64,000 bases of DNA from Gigantopelta aegis. Its lineage: Eukaryota > Mollusca > Gastropoda > Neomphalida > Peltospiridae. Positions 12,262-25,478 of the stretch are shown here, one piece after another. The translations under genes and the position numbers were made by a program. Position 1 is the first letter of the stretch. The number at the start of each line of letters is the position of its first letter. The DNA is taken from positions 72,891,856 through 72,955,855 of the forward strand of contig NC_054702.1 of NCBI RefSeq assembly GCF_016097555.1. Direction: 5' to 3'. The notes under the pieces were generated by a model that was not told where the DNA came from, searched no databases, and was given only the letters and a program-made list of their open reading frames with translations.

Positions 12262-12507
12262 CGGCTTCGGTGGAGTCGTGGGTAAGCCATCGGACATAAG
12301 GCTGGTAGCTTCACAGTTCGCAGCCCGGTACCGGCTCCCATCAAGAGCGAGTTTTAACGACCCAGTAAGACCACTACACCCTCTTCTATCTCACTAACCA
12401 CTAACAACTAACTCACTGTTCTGGACAGGCAGCCCAGATAGTTGAGCCCAGGACAGCGTGCTTGAACCTTGATTGGATATAAGCACCAAAATAAGTTGAA
12501 ATGAAAT
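12262..12507 (+). mobile_element. SINE family II, full length with target duplication
   Basis: The tRNA-like head reads CGGCTTCGGTGGAGTCGTGG, GCCATCGGACATAAGGCTGG and a B-box region CAGTTCGCAGCCCGG. The body continues CCACTACACCCTCTTCTATC, then GACAGGCAGCCCAGATAGTT and CTTGATTGGATATAAGCACC. A 12-bp direct repeat brackets it (GAAACGAATGAC at 12250-12261, GAAACGAATTAC at 12508-12519). Confidence 0.85.
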
Positions 12508-12519
12508 GAAACGAATTAC

Positions 12520-13501
12520 CTATGACTATACTATTATTTTTAAAAGTTCAACTGTAACATTACAAATATATAGTTGGTCGGTGACTCATCGCTTGTCAAA
12601 ACCTTCTTTGGACACTGTTAATAGTTTTCTCGTCCAGATTTAGCGAAAGCATCTAAAATTGTCTTTTATCAAAAAACCCAAATCCAGTTTTATTACTGTC
12701 ACAATACAGTTAAGTGACCTGCGCCAAAAGGGATTCCAAGAAAATAAAGGGCAAGAAACAGAGACTTTTACAAAATTATTATTTTAAAAAAAAAGAAGAT
12801 CTTGGAGCTCCAACCACAAAACCAGAATGTAGGTATACGTGTTAACGCTGCAACACCAAACACTCGCAGACATACTTTAAGACTAAAAATACTTTCGATT
12901 CATTACCGTTGTACCGAAAAAGGCGAAGTAAATGGGTATTATTTCGTTTTGATTTCAACTCATTGTGCTATCGATTTGGCCAAGAAATCAAATTAAATGT
13001 ATGGAGGAACACCGCAAGTGAGCATCAACAATTTTCCGAAGTCATTTCAGTAGAGTGATCGTGCCTTGCCCATTCAATTTTTACGCTTATTACTTCTTAT
13101 ATTGAGTTGGGCAAATCGCTGCTGAAATCGTTGGTTCGCACTACCTAAATATTGATTGTTGCTAGTCCGGAACGAAGTCGTTCCGTTTTATCAGCCACAT
13201 TTAATTTAACTGTTAAGCTAGCGGATACAACGCACATGGTAATTTCTACCGTAAATGAGCTTTTTTAACAATTCCCACTCAGCAATGGACGATAAATGAT
13301 TACCAGGCGAGTTGTAGTTCCGAACGCTGATGATAAGATTCTTAGAACTCTAAGATTCTACAGTTTAGAATTGTTTCAGAAATGACCGTATTATAGCCTC
13401 AGAGGGTAAGGGTGAGAGTGGTGCTAGACGAGTAGAAATCATGTTTAAATTCCACTGAGAAAAATCATCCACCTGTCTATCCATCCACGCCCACCCCTAT
13501 A
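12520..13501. other. no gene recognised
   Basis: No supported gene, RNA or repeat. Confidence 0.5.
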
Positions 13502-13662
13502 CAGTGAAACCTCTCAAAACCGGACTCTACGTAAACCGGAATTCCTTCCTAACCGAACGTTTTACAGAGTCCCTTTATAAAAATCAGTACAGAACTTCAC
13601 CTTTCTAAACCGGATCCTTCTTAAACCGGACACGTTTCTTGGTCCCAAAGGTGTCCGGTTTA
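13502..13662. mobile_element. pogo/Tigger-like MITE remnant
   Basis: It starts CAGTGAAACCTCTCAAAACC and ends with the partly complementary GGTGTCCGGTTTAG. The inner text has AACCGGA words in both orientations. The CAGTGAAACCTCTCTAAACCGGA-type end recurs near 45148 and 48512. Ends of this style are characteristic of pogo/Tigger elements; the assignment is from memory. Confidence 0.5.
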
Positions 13663-14154
13663 GTATATATATTATATCATCATTCATGCTTGTACCTCCT
13701 GACAGTCCTAAACAACTATCATTGCAGAAATAAAACAGTCGAAACTCGTGTTGAGATGACGTGTGTACACTATTCAGTTATGCTGTTGTCTGAGTGTGCT
13801 AATAAAGTTTTAAGTTGCAAAGATTCAACTTTCCTTTCATGCTAAATGTTTGCATCTTACTTGATAAAAGTTACATAATGCTTATTTACATTTTTTCTAT
13901 AGTATGCTTATAACCAATTAAGTAATTGTATACAAAAATGTAGTCTTAAAACTATATCCAAAACCCCCCAATCCATGTTACCATTAAAATGTGTTATTGT
14001 GGAGAATAATTTGATACATCTTTAATGCTATCTCAGGACATTGTTTAACCAATAACCTAACAAATAGTAATTGCGATTTACATAACACGAGACATACCGA
14101 CATTTATATATTCTTCCACTATCGATTAACAACAAGGGGTATTTTTATTTAAAC
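13663..14154. other. no gene recognised
   Basis: A+T-rich, nothing recognisable. Confidence 0.5.
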
Positions 14155-14466
14155 GGGGCGGGACGTAACCCAGTGGTAAAGCGCTACCCTGATGAGTGGT
14201 CGATCTAGGATCGAAAATCCCAGTCGGTGGACACATTGGGATATATCTCGTTCCAATCAGTGCACCACAACTGGTATATCAGAGGCCGTGGTATGTGCTA
14301 TCCTATATGTGGAACGGTGAATATACTCCCTTGCTAGTATTAATGGAAAAATGGAGCGGGTTTCCTCTCTAAGACCATATGTCAGAATTACCGAATGTTT
14401 GACATCCAATAGACGATTATTAATAAATCAATGTGCTCTAGTGATATCGTTAAACAAAACAAATTC
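14155..14466 (+). mobile_element. SINE, head I + tail A, full length
   Basis: The head GGGGCGGGACGTAACCCAGT is followed by the core CCACAACTGGTATATCAGAG and the tail TTTGACATCCAATAGACGAT ... GATATCGTTAAACAAAACAA. A weak further core-like fragment in reverse orientation follows at about 14490-14530. Confidence 0.9.
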
Positions 14467-14934
14467 TAACTTTATCTTTCAATGAAATTGTCCCAAAGAC
14501 AGCACATACTATAGCCTTTCATATAAAAACGTATCCTCTGTATGACCATGTTGGAAACAGTCCTTAAAACAACAATAAAAATAATAATTGTGTAGTCATT
14601 TTATTTACTGCGATCCTAATTTATTCGCTTCACTACCTACCTACCTGGATACATATCTCTTGTTATTTATTTTTCTTACACACCCGTTGGTGAGAACATC
14701 ATACCTTATTTTTGTTAATACATACTTGTCAACACATATACGTGTGATGACCAGGTCACCATTGCCATACCATCCAATGACCCCTCCCAAAAAAACAAAA
14801 ACAAAAACTGTAGAATCGATCACTCCGTGACGTACAAGTTAACCTGAAATTGACTTGTCTGTGACGCACAAGTTAACTATAAACACAAGGGCCGGGTTTT
14901 TTCAGGATGCATAAGAAACAGAATACAACACTTT

Positions 14935-15042
14935 CTTACAATTCGTTGTTTAAAAACGTATCCAACTCGCTTTCGCTCGTTATATTAGACACGTTTTCAA
15001 ACAACTCGTTGTAAGATAAATGGTATCTAGCGTCCACTCATG
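14935..15042 (-). mobile_element. hairpin element, copy 1
   Basis: Arms of 25 bp (14935-14959 and 14991-15015, about three mismatches; CTTACAATTCGTTGTTTAAA) enclose a centre AACTCGCTTTCGCTCGTT. Read in reverse, the hairpin and its flank match 51746-51854 over about 110 bp. It is therefore a dispersed element and not a chance palindrome. Confidence 0.7.
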
Positions 15043-18000
15043 TAGTATTTCTATTAAATACTAGCATTAATTCAAGGACGTGGGAAGCAAAGAGTGATAG
15101 GGTGGGGGCATGGCACCCAGCTCCGATATCTGAAGTGAGTGGGGAAGCACAACGCGCAAGGTCTAGTGGGAGGGCACAATCTGTAGTTGGAGGGGCATAA
15201 AACCAGACATGTATATTTCTTACATAGAGTAGAACAAATTATTTTTTAAATATGTCTTCAAAATAGTGGCCTGTGCGCTCCCCCGGTTCCTACAGGCCTG
15301 TTGAAGTTAGGGTAGTCAGAATACAAATTGCGTCCCCTCCCTCCCAGTTAAAAGATCAATATCCACGCCTTCCCTCTCAGTTGCTGGCAGTTTCCATCGC
15401 CCATGATGCCGAGTTGTTAGTGCTCATTACAATGATACAAGTTTTGCCGGAGTGGAGCTCATGATAGTACCGTAAACGATTATAATTTGTTTAAAAAAAC
15501 ATTGTAATAGAATATTATTTATAGTATTTACGGAACGTTACTGAAAACTATATAATAAACACGTGACCCCAGTTCTCTAACAATCAACCAAGATGTATTT
15601 TAACAGAGAAAAACGATATAATAAACGCCCCACTTCTCTAATTAATACTCAACCAAGAGGTATTTTAACAAAGACTCTCAGTTTGGTAGAATCTGTCGAT
15701 ATTCAGATCATGTTTCAGGACACGTGTTGTGCGGAAACGACACTGAAACGTCGGGATTAATGACGTCATCATCGCATGCGTACAAACCATTACTGACATG
15801 TTCTGGAGAAAATCTCCACAGCAATAAACGCGGCGCTTTGTTAAGTGAAATGACCCTCTGTTTCCATTTTAAAATGGCTGAAGGTTTACATGGCTGAATG
15901 TGCTTACTTTCGGAAAGGCATAAACAGTTGTGATATTACAAGATTACAATACTTCTAATTTATGTTTTTCTGTCGTGGAATGTCCACCTTGACAACGAAT
16001 CAAAAACAACCCTAATATGATATTACAATCTTTCAGTTTGGTGTGTATCTGTTGAGTAGTAAGCGTATTTAGTCCCAGGTCATCACTAGTAAATATAATA
16101 GTAACCTAATGACTAATGTTACGTTTGAACGAGTCTTATGTATCATCTATGTTCTATAGAGACTTGACTTTATTCAATGAAAAAAATCGGCTGAGTTCCT
16201 CAACGCAAATCACATTACTCATGTGTGAAGTAAAATACGAAATAAAAATTATCATTCAGATTATACATTTCATGTTGTTTCTTGTTGTCGTTTTTTTTTT
16301 TTTTTTTTTTTTTTACATTATGTTGAAATGATCGAAACTAACATCCCAAACAAGGATACCAGAGAGCAAGATACGATCACTGTTGGCTTGTCAGCTTGTA
16401 ACAGTGGAGCTTTACCCGAAACCCGATAAGAGGTTTGCCCAACAAAGGATAATTGTTGTCAAAAGCTTCTTATTTGGTGTTGTGCAACTTTTACTGCCAC
16501 CTGGCAGATACCCCAGTGTTTGACACTAGTTCCTACCAGAAAAAAGAACAACGACCGAGTTTTAAAAAGGCAATCTCCGACGTGATTATAAGAGGCCGGG
16601 TTTTATTCCTATCAAGATACGGAGTTAATAAACGAGTATTAACCCTGTTACCTTTGGCTGCTGTCCTCAAGCAGTGGAGGATGCCGGAGAATCAGCTGCA
16701 TCAGATCCAAAAGAGCAACAAGACCAAGCATCGTTTCTTTTATCAATGGTACACGTCCTTGCCGTGTTGAACGCTGTGTCATGCCTAATGAGGGGTTGTC
16801 ATTTGGGGAGAGGGGATAATTATAAACGACTCAAAGGCAGGGTCGTACAAAGTGTCTGAGGTATTCTATTATACCTAGGAACAGGAATATCCCCGGACAC
16901 TGGTGAACGCGATGGTTCGTCGCCTGGCCCGATGGGTCGGGCAGATAAGAATAATTGCGTCTTTAAAGAAAGTACGATTCAGCGTGAAATTTCTAGCAGT
17001 CACGCTCCATTGACAGATGGCTAGGCGAGAGATCGATTAGAACAGACACGATTCAGTTTCCATTGCGCTATGCATGGGACTGAAACATTTACAGTTAACG
17101 ATCGACTATGGTACGCGTGTGTTTTCCTTATTTGAATTTGTTGTATTACCCCCAAAAGTCAGTTTAGCGATTAATGGATATTGTATTTTTGTTATTTGAT
17201 AACAAAAACTGTTTATTTGCTTTTATAATTTACTAAATAAAATAACATTTATTATAGTATACAAAATGGGAAGATTCTCATGCCTTATCCAAACTGTCTT
17301 TAAAATGTTGATTTGATGTCTAGAAATAATTAATATTTAATACAAATACTTTAAAACCGGTTTATTAGAAATAAAACAGATGTAAATTCAAAATACAAAA
17401 CACAAAAATCTAAAATTCATAATGGTTCAACTTTCACCAACACTTTTTTTTTTCATACAGAGCATGCATACGCTTTTGTTTATTTATTTTGAATTTTAAG
17501 ACATATCTGCATTTAGTCTGCCGGGGTGTAGCTATATGTAGGAATGAATACATATGCATGGGCTTTTTTTCTGCAGGAATTGTGATAACAAAAAGAAAAA
17601 ATATCAATAAATAAAAAGTTATAACACGTTTGAGCAATAACAACACTCATTATTGAAATAATATTTTACTAAATGCAAATCAATATATATGATAAATCAA
17701 TATATATCCATAATGACGTTCTGCTTTACTACTAGTTTATCTTCAAATACTTTACATACTCGGCGATCAACAAGGCATTAATTTAAGCTGTCTGAACAAT
17801 TAATAAAGTTACATGTCGGAGATGGTCACAGTGCATTGATTGTGTCCTCGCAAACCCAATATCGGGCTACATCAGTAAAACACGGACATTAAACTAAAAC
17901 CTCAAATTAAGAAACGTTCAAATATGTCAGAAACATTGCTCGGCCTTCGTGGACAGGTGTTGGGAATCCTTTCATGGCTAATCAGAAAGACATCGTATTT

Positions 18001-20502
18001 GCAGGTCGACTAGTTATGATTGTCAATGTGCGCGCGCTCGTCACGCGGAGATACTACTGGTGTGACAACTGGCTCGATTAATTACCTAGGGAGCCCAAAT
18101 GAAATGGACTCAATGAAGACGTTTGTTTCTGGGACTTGGCGAAACATGGGATTAATAACAATAAGAAAGTGATCAGTCCTCTGATAACCGGGAATTTCCG
18201 CTCCTTTCTGATTGCTTTTACGCCTGCATGACAACTGCTTATTCTGGCAGTTACAAATTTGATTGATGGGCAACTAATACAATACTATTATTGGATATCG
18301 CGCCGACGGTGATGACACGGTACAGACTGTCTGATGTCGCATCGCATCCGGGTACCGTTTAAATAGTTCACATCGGAAGCGCCAAGGAAAACTTCACTCC
18401 GATAACTGCCTTTTCGACAACTGTCTTTTGTTGTTTTCTTTCTCAAAATATCTGTTTTTCGTTTTTTCAAAAACAAAATTTCTCCTTCACGATTTTCTTT
18501 ATTTCTTTAACTCAATTTCTTGTCAAGTTATCGAATTTGGTCCAATTATTATGTCATTTAATCATGTTTATGGAATTTGTTTTGGTCACATATTACTAAG
18601 TACATGAGAAAAATTAAATCCTAAAAAATGGTGAAACGAGGAACCGTCTAACAGGCACTTTAATTCAGGAATTAATGGTAAATCAGTTATATTTGAGAAA
18701 AGAAAGTGTTTTTAGTCTCGGGCAGCATTCGTCAATATCACAGAATGCCCCATAGTCATGGGATTATTAATAGCTTAGTCATGTGCATACAAACTAAGTT
18801 ATCGAGGTGATGAAAATACAAAATGATTTGTCGACGTCATGAAATTAGAAACGGACATATTGAAGTCCTAAAATTACTAACAAAAGTTATTGTCCCGACG
18901 TGTAAATATCAATCGATTTTCAGAAATCAAAACATTTACAAAATGTCGTATCAAAGTCATGGAAAACACAAACAAATGTATCAAAGTTATGAATACAAAC
19001 TGATGTCCAGAAGTTATTAATTCCATAAATAATTTATCAGCCGTACAAATGTCGCTGCCTCTATCTCAAGCAACAGAGTAGAAACATATAAGCAGATGAC
19101 TAATTCTACATTGTTCAGAACATTAACCAATTTTGTGGACATCCGAGCAACAGCTTAACTATAAAATATAACTTTTAGGAGTTTACTATGTAGTGATCCT
19201 AACGCCGTGGATGTTTTCACACATGGATGATAACTGCCCATTTAACCAATGGACACAAGGTTGGTTAGATTCTTCCTCACACTGAAGACGTTTCTTTCTC
19301 AGACCATCTTCTGACGTGAAATACATAATCAATATCCTGTTACTGACATAAAAAACACGACGTTTGTTTTTGGCTGTACTCTGATGATCTAATCATAACA
19401 TGGTAAACTAAGAGTCATGCGCGGTCGTTAGCCGGGAGACACTTCTAAGACATGCATCCGATGGACTTGAAAGCCATCATCCAGGGCTCTCCGCTAGGAA
19501 ATGAAGAAGCAAGAGCGAGGTCATCACTATGGTTGAGCACGGCGGTCGGCGGAAGTTGGTCGCATTGGGTTACGGATGCAATCTTCGACTAGAACAGCTT
19601 CGCTGACGTCGCAGGCGCGTCCACCCTATGATTATCATACAAAACAGAAACACGAGCCAAAGTAGAATATAAATTCCAAGCAAGACAAAAAAATGGGGTG
19701 GAACAGACGACAAAGGCCCGGGTGCTTCTAAGTGTGATGGTCTCAACTGGCCACTTTGACATAATGGCTACATGACAGGTATCGAGAGAGATCCGTTTTA
19801 TCAAAGCTCATATTAAATTGACTTTCCCTGGCGTCGGAGATACAAGCCATTTAGGCCGCACATATATTTTACTCTTCCCATTGAAGATGGTTGAACACCC
19901 ATCGCCATGATTGTATCAAATATCGCAGCCGAAGAATGCGCTTCATGAAGAAGGCAATTTTCTCCGCAGGGACCCCAAGAAGACAAATGGTGTTGAAAAA
20001 CATCACTTTAAATAGTGTCAGGTCGTGTGAAGTCTTTGGTTTTGGCTACTATGTAATAATATCAACCAGATGCATTGAATACGTTTTAAAGCTCCACAAA
20101 GTGACCTTCAAAACATAGTTTGATGACGATTCCATTGTTTTGTCCTGAACAGTAGCATGATCATTGTATAAGGATTACATTTTTAAAACTGATTAATGGC
20201 TATATGGATGTTCAGCATATACCACTGCTCATATGGAAAGCAACATTGTTTCATTCTACATGTCCGATTTTATATATTATTTGAAACGCTATTACGAGGA
20301 TTGGTGACTTCATGTTAGTGGATTTACTGTGCCCCTCGTCTGATATACTAGTATTAAAAAAACTCCTTGCAGCATAGGCAATACTATACAAGACGCATCT
20401 GGGTTTTATGCAAGTTACTATTATATGTATAACATGGAAGTATTTGGATTATCCGAAACACAGAAAAGTCACAATAATTCCTGTAAAATGAAATAATTTA
20501 TA

Positions 20503-20504
<2 letters not shown>
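15043..20504. other. long gap, no gene recognised
   Basis: About 5.5 kb without a gene I can support. It contains a T run (16292-16313) and G+C-richer patches around 15700-15900 (including the CRE-like TGACGTCA), 18000-18480 and 19420-19650. These could be conserved non-coding or promoter DNA, but I see no open frame with family resemblance. Confidence 0.45.

Positions 20505-20558
<54 letters not shown>
20505..20558. repeat. (TA)n microsatellite
   Basis: About 27 uninterrupted TA units. Confidence 0.98.
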
Positions 20559-20561
<3 letters not shown>

Positions 20562-20656
20562 CAAACACCTTCAGTCATTAGTCAAGCAATGAAGTATAAC
20601 GATATTTTAGGCAATTACGAATATTTTACATTTAAATTAGTTCTGTAGGTATGTAC

Positions 20657-20773
20657 TTTAACTGTTTTCATGAAATCTTGCTTTTATTATCAATTTTTGA
20701 AAATCCAGTGTGGGTGTTGGCATCCTTGTGTTTGTTCTAGCATCTGAAGATAGATTTTATGAAAACAGTTAAA
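20657..20773. repeat. inverted repeat, 22-bp arms
   Basis: TTTAACTGTTTTCATGAAAT at 20657 is complementary to ATTTTATGAAAACAGTTAAA ending at 20773, with few mismatches and a spacer of about 73 bp. The right arm ends in the TTAA that forms the target site of the neighbouring MITE. Confidence 0.7.
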
Positions 20774-21153
20774 GGGACATCCCTGAGTTTGCTGTCATTT
20801 TTAAGATGTTATGACTAATAGAGACTTTTTGACGACTGTAATTACATATCAAATATATCTGTCTGCATAAAATATTAGTGGCTGTATATTCAACGTGTTT
20901 TTGATCGTTCTAATATTTATACTAGGTTAAATTTCATTTTATTTCCTAAAAACTATTTTTTCGTACGTACGATATTATTTGAAGACAAAATCCAGTTTGG
21001 GCTTCTCACAGATATTAAGACGACCAAAAACACATTGAATATATAGACACTGATATTCTAAACAAAAAAATATATTTAATATGTAAGTTTAATAGTAGAA
21101 ATATTGTATTAGTCGGAAACATCTTACAATGCAGCACACTCGGGAATGTCCCT
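20773..21153 (-). mobile_element. piggyBac-like MITE, copy 1 (TTAA flanks)
   Basis: The ends AGGGACATCCCTGAGT and ACTCGGGAATGTCCCT form inverted repeats and are directly flanked by TTAA (20769-20772, 21154-21157). TTAA duplication is the hallmark of piggyBac elements. The whole 381 bp aligns in reverse with 45613-45971. It carries no transposase frame. Confidence 0.8.
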
Positions 21154-21157
21154 TTAA

Positions 21158-22187
21158 AGTACATAACTACAGAACTAAGATTAGTGACTTTAATAACAAA
21201 ACAACAGCAATTCAGGTACCTTCCCGCCCGCCATCATTTTCTGGAACGGCCCTACGTTTTCTCACAAAGTGCAGAGTGTACCCAACTTTTATGTTTGTTT
21301 TGATTTGTTTTATTTTGATTGTTTGCGCAGATAAGTTTCAGCGGCGGAATAATTACCATAAAGCAGAGCTCGCTGGTATCCATGAGCGTTGTTGCCGGTA
21401 CAGTTGACGGGCTGTGACGAGTGCGGTGTTGGCAGACGAGTGTCTAGTCTGTCAGATAGCACACTCAAATCGGTGATTTGCTTCATTCACTGTCAGACGA
21501 TAAGCCGTACAGACAGAACATAATTTAAGAGACCGTGTCGTTCCAAGGGATTCACCGTTAAGCAACACAACGCTCGTAGGTCACCGTGACGAAATATCGC
21601 AGCAAGCGCCGGAAATGCTTTGCGAAGTGCACGAGCAATGACGTAATGCACGTGATTGATGTACGCAAACGTTCCGGAGTAGAAATGTTCTGTGACGATA
21701 ATAGGTCATGGCATTTTGATGACGATTTTTGTCAGTCAACTGAGCTCTTCTGTTGCTGAATATTTTTTGGCGTCCTTTTTGAAAGATATCTTTTGGTTTC
21801 ATAAGAATTTACAACTGAGTACTGTTTATTAAATTATATCTTTAGAAAAAAAAAATAATAATAAAAAATAATAAAAAATAATAATAAAGTAACGTAATTT
21901 TGCCTATTTGAACCTATTTCGCGTTACCAAATATTAGTTTCTTCTGAAATAATAACATGATCTTTTACCAAGCCAAAAGGGTCACAATAGTTCGTCTACC
22001 CCAAGAGACTTTTCCGTCATTTTAATTAAATACCGTAATTATATTCACATATATCAAGACAATATATGTACACAAGATTACAGAAAATAAACATAGTTTT
22101 ATATCAAGTCAGAATAATAATACCAATATCAATAAATATCCTTGCGTGCACAATTGGTTTATTTCTGAACATGGAATAATTTAATGC

Positions 22188-22188
<1 letters not shown>
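21158..22188. other. no gene recognised
   Basis: A G+C-richer patch at about 21220-21800 has several short frames but no recognisable domain. An AT-only stretch lies near 21846-21890. Confidence 0.5.

Positions 22189-22230
<42 letters not shown>
22189..22230. repeat. 42-nt poly-C run
   Basis: Uninterrupted C on the + strand followed by a purine stretch. Length may be assembly-limited. The glycine-rich frame on the other strand is an artefact. Confidence 0.97.
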
Positions 22231-22238
<8 letters not shown>

Positions 22239-22535
22239 GAAGAAAAAAAGAAAAAGAAGAAAGCTTAAGTACTCCATATTACACATGTATATGGAAAGAC
22301 TTCGGATTTCGTTCTACAATTAAATTATGATCAATGGACCAAAATATATTTTAGCAGTAAGGCCTATTAATTTAATTTTGTATTAACAACTGCGTCTCTT
22401 TTGTTGGCTTATTCTGGGATTTCATTGGAAAAAAATCTAATTATATTAACCCATTTTTAAAAATCCTATTGACTTATATTTTTTCAGTACAGTGATGCTC
22501 GAAAATATAGGTGTTTCATCTTTATTATTTAATTA

Positions 22536-22690
22536 GAGCATATAAAAGACCCCTTGCTGCCAGTGGGAAAATCTAACGAGTTTCCAGTAGGGCTGTATAT
22601 CAGAAATAACATATGTTTGACATTGATTCAACGGCCGATGATTAATAAATCAATATTCTCTAGTGATGTCGTTAAATAAAACAAACTTTC
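22536..22690 (+). mobile_element. SINE fragment, core end + tail A
   Basis: The text CCCCTTGCTGCCAGTGGGAA, GGCCGATGATTAATAAATCA and TCTAGTGATGTCGTTAAATA gives the 3' half of the SINE. The head is absent. Confidence 0.85.
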
Positions 22691-22761
22691 AAATTTTATT
22701 GGTTTATATTTTGTACTGAGTATATATCATGTATTTTTCAACTGCATGCCTTTGACACCCG

Positions 22762-23340
22762 TAAGCGGGATGGGATGTGTTGGTGGATACGTAGCAAAGC
22801 GCTCACCTGAGGTACAGAAGATCTTAGGATCGATCCTTTTCCGTGAACCCACTGCGTTTACCACTGACACAACCAATGCCCCATAACCGGTTAAGTGCAT
22901 CCAATGGTGTGGTATGCATTGTTCTATCAGAGAGGGGCGGAACATAGCCCAGTGGTAAAGCGCTCGCTCGATGCGCAGTTGGTCTGCGATCGATCCTCGT
23001 CGGTGGGCCAATTGGGCTATTTTTCGTTCCAGCCAGTGCACCACGACTGGTATATCAAAGGCAATGGTATGCACTACCCTGTATGTGGGATGGTGCATAT
23101 AACAGAACCCTTGCTGCTAATCGAAAAGAGTAGCTCAGGAAGTGGCGACAGCGGGGTTCCTCTCTCCATATCTGTGTGGTCCTTAACCATGTCTGACGCC
23201 ATATAACCGTAAATAAAATGTGTTGAGTGCGTCGTTAACTAAAACATTTCTTTCATTGTTCTATCAGAGAGGAGGTACGCCTGAAAACTACCTGCTGTTG
23301 TGTTTGTAGAAGTAACTAATGTGGCAGCGACGGGATTTCT
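22762..23340 (+). mobile_element. older SINE interrupted by a younger SINE
   Basis: A diverged head and core (GCGGGATGGGATGTGTTGGT, CAAAGCGCTCACCTGAGGTA, GGATCGATCC, GTGTGGTATGCATTGTTCTA) is cut at about 22935. It appears to resume after 23272, where ATGTGGCAGCGACGGG resembles the tail B box. The inner insertion is described separately. Confidence 0.6.
22936..23253 (+). mobile_element. SINE, head I + tail B, nested, with 19-bp target duplication
   Basis: The complete order is head GGGGCGGAACATAGCCCAGT, core CCACGACTGGTATATCAAAG and tail B (GTGGTCCTTAACCATGTCTG, GTTGAGTGCGTCGTTAACTA). It is bracketed by an identical direct repeat, CATTGTTCTATCAGAGAGG, at 22917-22935 and 23254-23272. The perfect duplication suggests a recent insertion into the older SINE. 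Confidence 0.93.
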
Positions 23341-24689
23341 TTTTCACAATCCTGACCAAGTTTCGAAATAACCATGTAATAGACACAGTTTAAAACCAAC
23401 TGATATGTGGTTAAACAAGTCATCCTTGCCTTTTTCGATAGCTGATGTTTTGTGATCCATCGCCTTAAAAATTGTACAACATGATTGTACAACATCATGG
23501 TTTACATATTTAAAACTAAAGATATTATTATTTGATGTGGGTTTTTAAAAGATGAATTCGTATTCACAGGTTTTTATTTCGATTATGCTTTAAGTTGAGT
23601 CAGTGTGTAGCACAACTGTGCTTTAAATAAGTAAATAACTCACGCACTAATGTCCCATTACTTATTGACACGCTTCAAAAAGAACTGTCATGAAAAACTC
23701 ATGAAATCTAGGAAAACGAAAAAGCCAGATTTAGTTATGCTTTAAAAGCGTGTCTGTAAAACAAACACAACAAAACAAAAAGGTTATTCGCCACAGTGAA
23801 AACCACTTTGAACACACCCCACTGTGTTTTACATGGACCAGAACCAACGACTGTGTTTATTATCCATTCCGCTAACTGCAAGACTAGGTAGAAGATCTCC
23901 ATGCAACAAACCTGCATTTCAGCGCCACCATCGCGCAAAAAACTAGGTAGACTGGTCTTCTTCACAAACCATGCAGTGCCATCAGTTAAAAGTCAATTGA
24001 TCCTATGGGTGAAGCAAAATACGTGCACTGCCTCTAGCGAAAAGCTACGCTTGATTTCCAGTTGACGTTTAGGCCTTGCTCTGTCAGCTTTATGAACTGT
24101 GAAATGGGTTTTAGACTCCATTACACGCAGACATTGGTGATTTCTTCCATGTGTGATTCTTTTATCACGTTATGTACTTTGGATTTATTTTTTTTAGTTT
24201 CAAAACTGAAGACACTTTCAGAAACTTTTATATATGTTTAAGAGTTCTTGTTGTCGGCACGTGCGCAGACAGGAAACGCATGCGTCACCCGCAGCCTTAT
24301 CTTGCGACACTGTCACTGCACAAGCATAACATGAAATATAATTAGATAAATTAGTCTTAGAACTGCGATAAACTGTCTTTCACGATTAACTTTTTAAAAA
24401 GTAATTAACGTGTACACAAAAAGGAGAACTTCTAGGATCTATTTTGTTTCTCCAAAAGATCCAAGTTTTACATTCATATGATAAATGCAACAATTCAGTA
24501 TCACTGTATCACTGTACCCAGGCCCCAGGCCCCAACCGCAACCACACCGTACGATCATTTTGGAACTACCCTTACAGAAAGTTAATCCAAGTGCAAACTG
24601 CAACGAGTGAGTGAATGAGTCAGTCAATCAATCAAATAGTCAGTCAGTCGGCCAGTCAATCAATCGATTGATCAACCAATCCAGTGTAT
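23341..24689. other. no gene recognised
   Basis: Nothing I can support as a gene or RNA. Confidence 0.5.
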
Positions 24690-24765
24690 CATTAATTGAA
24701 TGAATGAATGTTTAACGACACACCAGCACGAAAAATACATCGGCTATTGGGTGTCAAAACTATGG
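24690..24765 (-). mobile_element. SINE tail A fragment
   Basis: GAATGAATGAATGTTTAACG and CATCGGCTATTGGGTGTCAA are the reverse complement of the A tail with an ATTC-type 3' end. Confidence 0.75.
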
Positions 24766-24779
24766 TAATGCAAACAAAT

Positions 24780-25003
24780 GATAATGACGATGACGATGGT
24801 CATGACGATCACGATGATCATGATGATGAAGTAAATAAACTATATCATCATGATGGTCATCATCATGATCATCATGATCATCATGATCATCGTCATCGTC
24901 ATCATCAGCAGCATCAGCAGCATCACCAGCATCATCATCACTACCATCATAAAAACCACCATGTGACCATCATCAAAATAATTTTCATCATCAGTCATTA
25001 ATT
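24780..25003. repeat. (CAT/GAT)n imperfect trinucleotide array
   Basis: Interrupted CAT and GAT triplets over about 220 bp. The Asp/His-rich frame is a low-complexity artefact. Confidence 0.93.
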
Positions 25004-25406
25004 TTAATCATAAGTATCTTAAGTGAAACAGTTCCCTGGATTCTAAGGATAAAGTTAATCAACTTAATGGTATAAATTGTTTAGCAATTTTTTAAATGAT
25101 TAAATGTACAATTCTATTATGAGCTGGCGAAATTATATAAAGATCCACACATGTTTTTATTTTAAAATAGACAGGTGTTTTTTTTGCGACCTAATATACG
25201 AAAACTGTAATACGATAGAAAATGATGATACTAGTCAAATTGTTAACGAATGCTCGGCCTACTGAAAACGTCACTAATGCTAGTTTGAGAGTCACATATT
25301 ACATATGCAAGATAACATTACACATTTTTCATATATCCAGTGTTGTGAAAGTTTTACACACTCTGAATCAAACATTTGGAAACGCTTTTGCAGTTGTATT
25401 TACATC
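25004..25406. other. no gene recognised, 5' flank of tRNA-Pro
   Basis: A+T-rich flank with no further feature. Confidence 0.5.
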
Positions 25407-25478
25407 GGCTCGTTGGTCTAGGGGTATGATTCTCGCTTTGGGTGCGAGAGGTCCCGGGTTCGAATCCCGGACGAGCCC
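25407..25478 (+). tRNA. tRNA-Pro (UGG), intact
   Basis: A 72-nt cloverleaf. The acceptor GGCTCGT pairs perfectly with ACGAGCC, and the discriminator is C. The anticodon stem CTCGC/GCGAG encloses the loop TTTGGGT, so the anticodon is TGG (25439-25441), which reads CCA and probably other proline codons. The T arm CCGGG-TTCGAAT-CCCGG is perfect. The internal A box (TGGTCTAGGGGTA) and B box (GGTTCGAATCC) are standard for RNA polymerase III. A run of about 13 T begins four bases after the gene and serves as terminator. It is identical to the copy at 36335-36406. Confidence 0.97.

Noticed and set aside
24708-25001. Asp/His-rich protein resembling a metal-binding histidine-rich protein
   Set aside because: The sequence is an imperfect CAT/GAT trinucleotide array; composition explains the residues.
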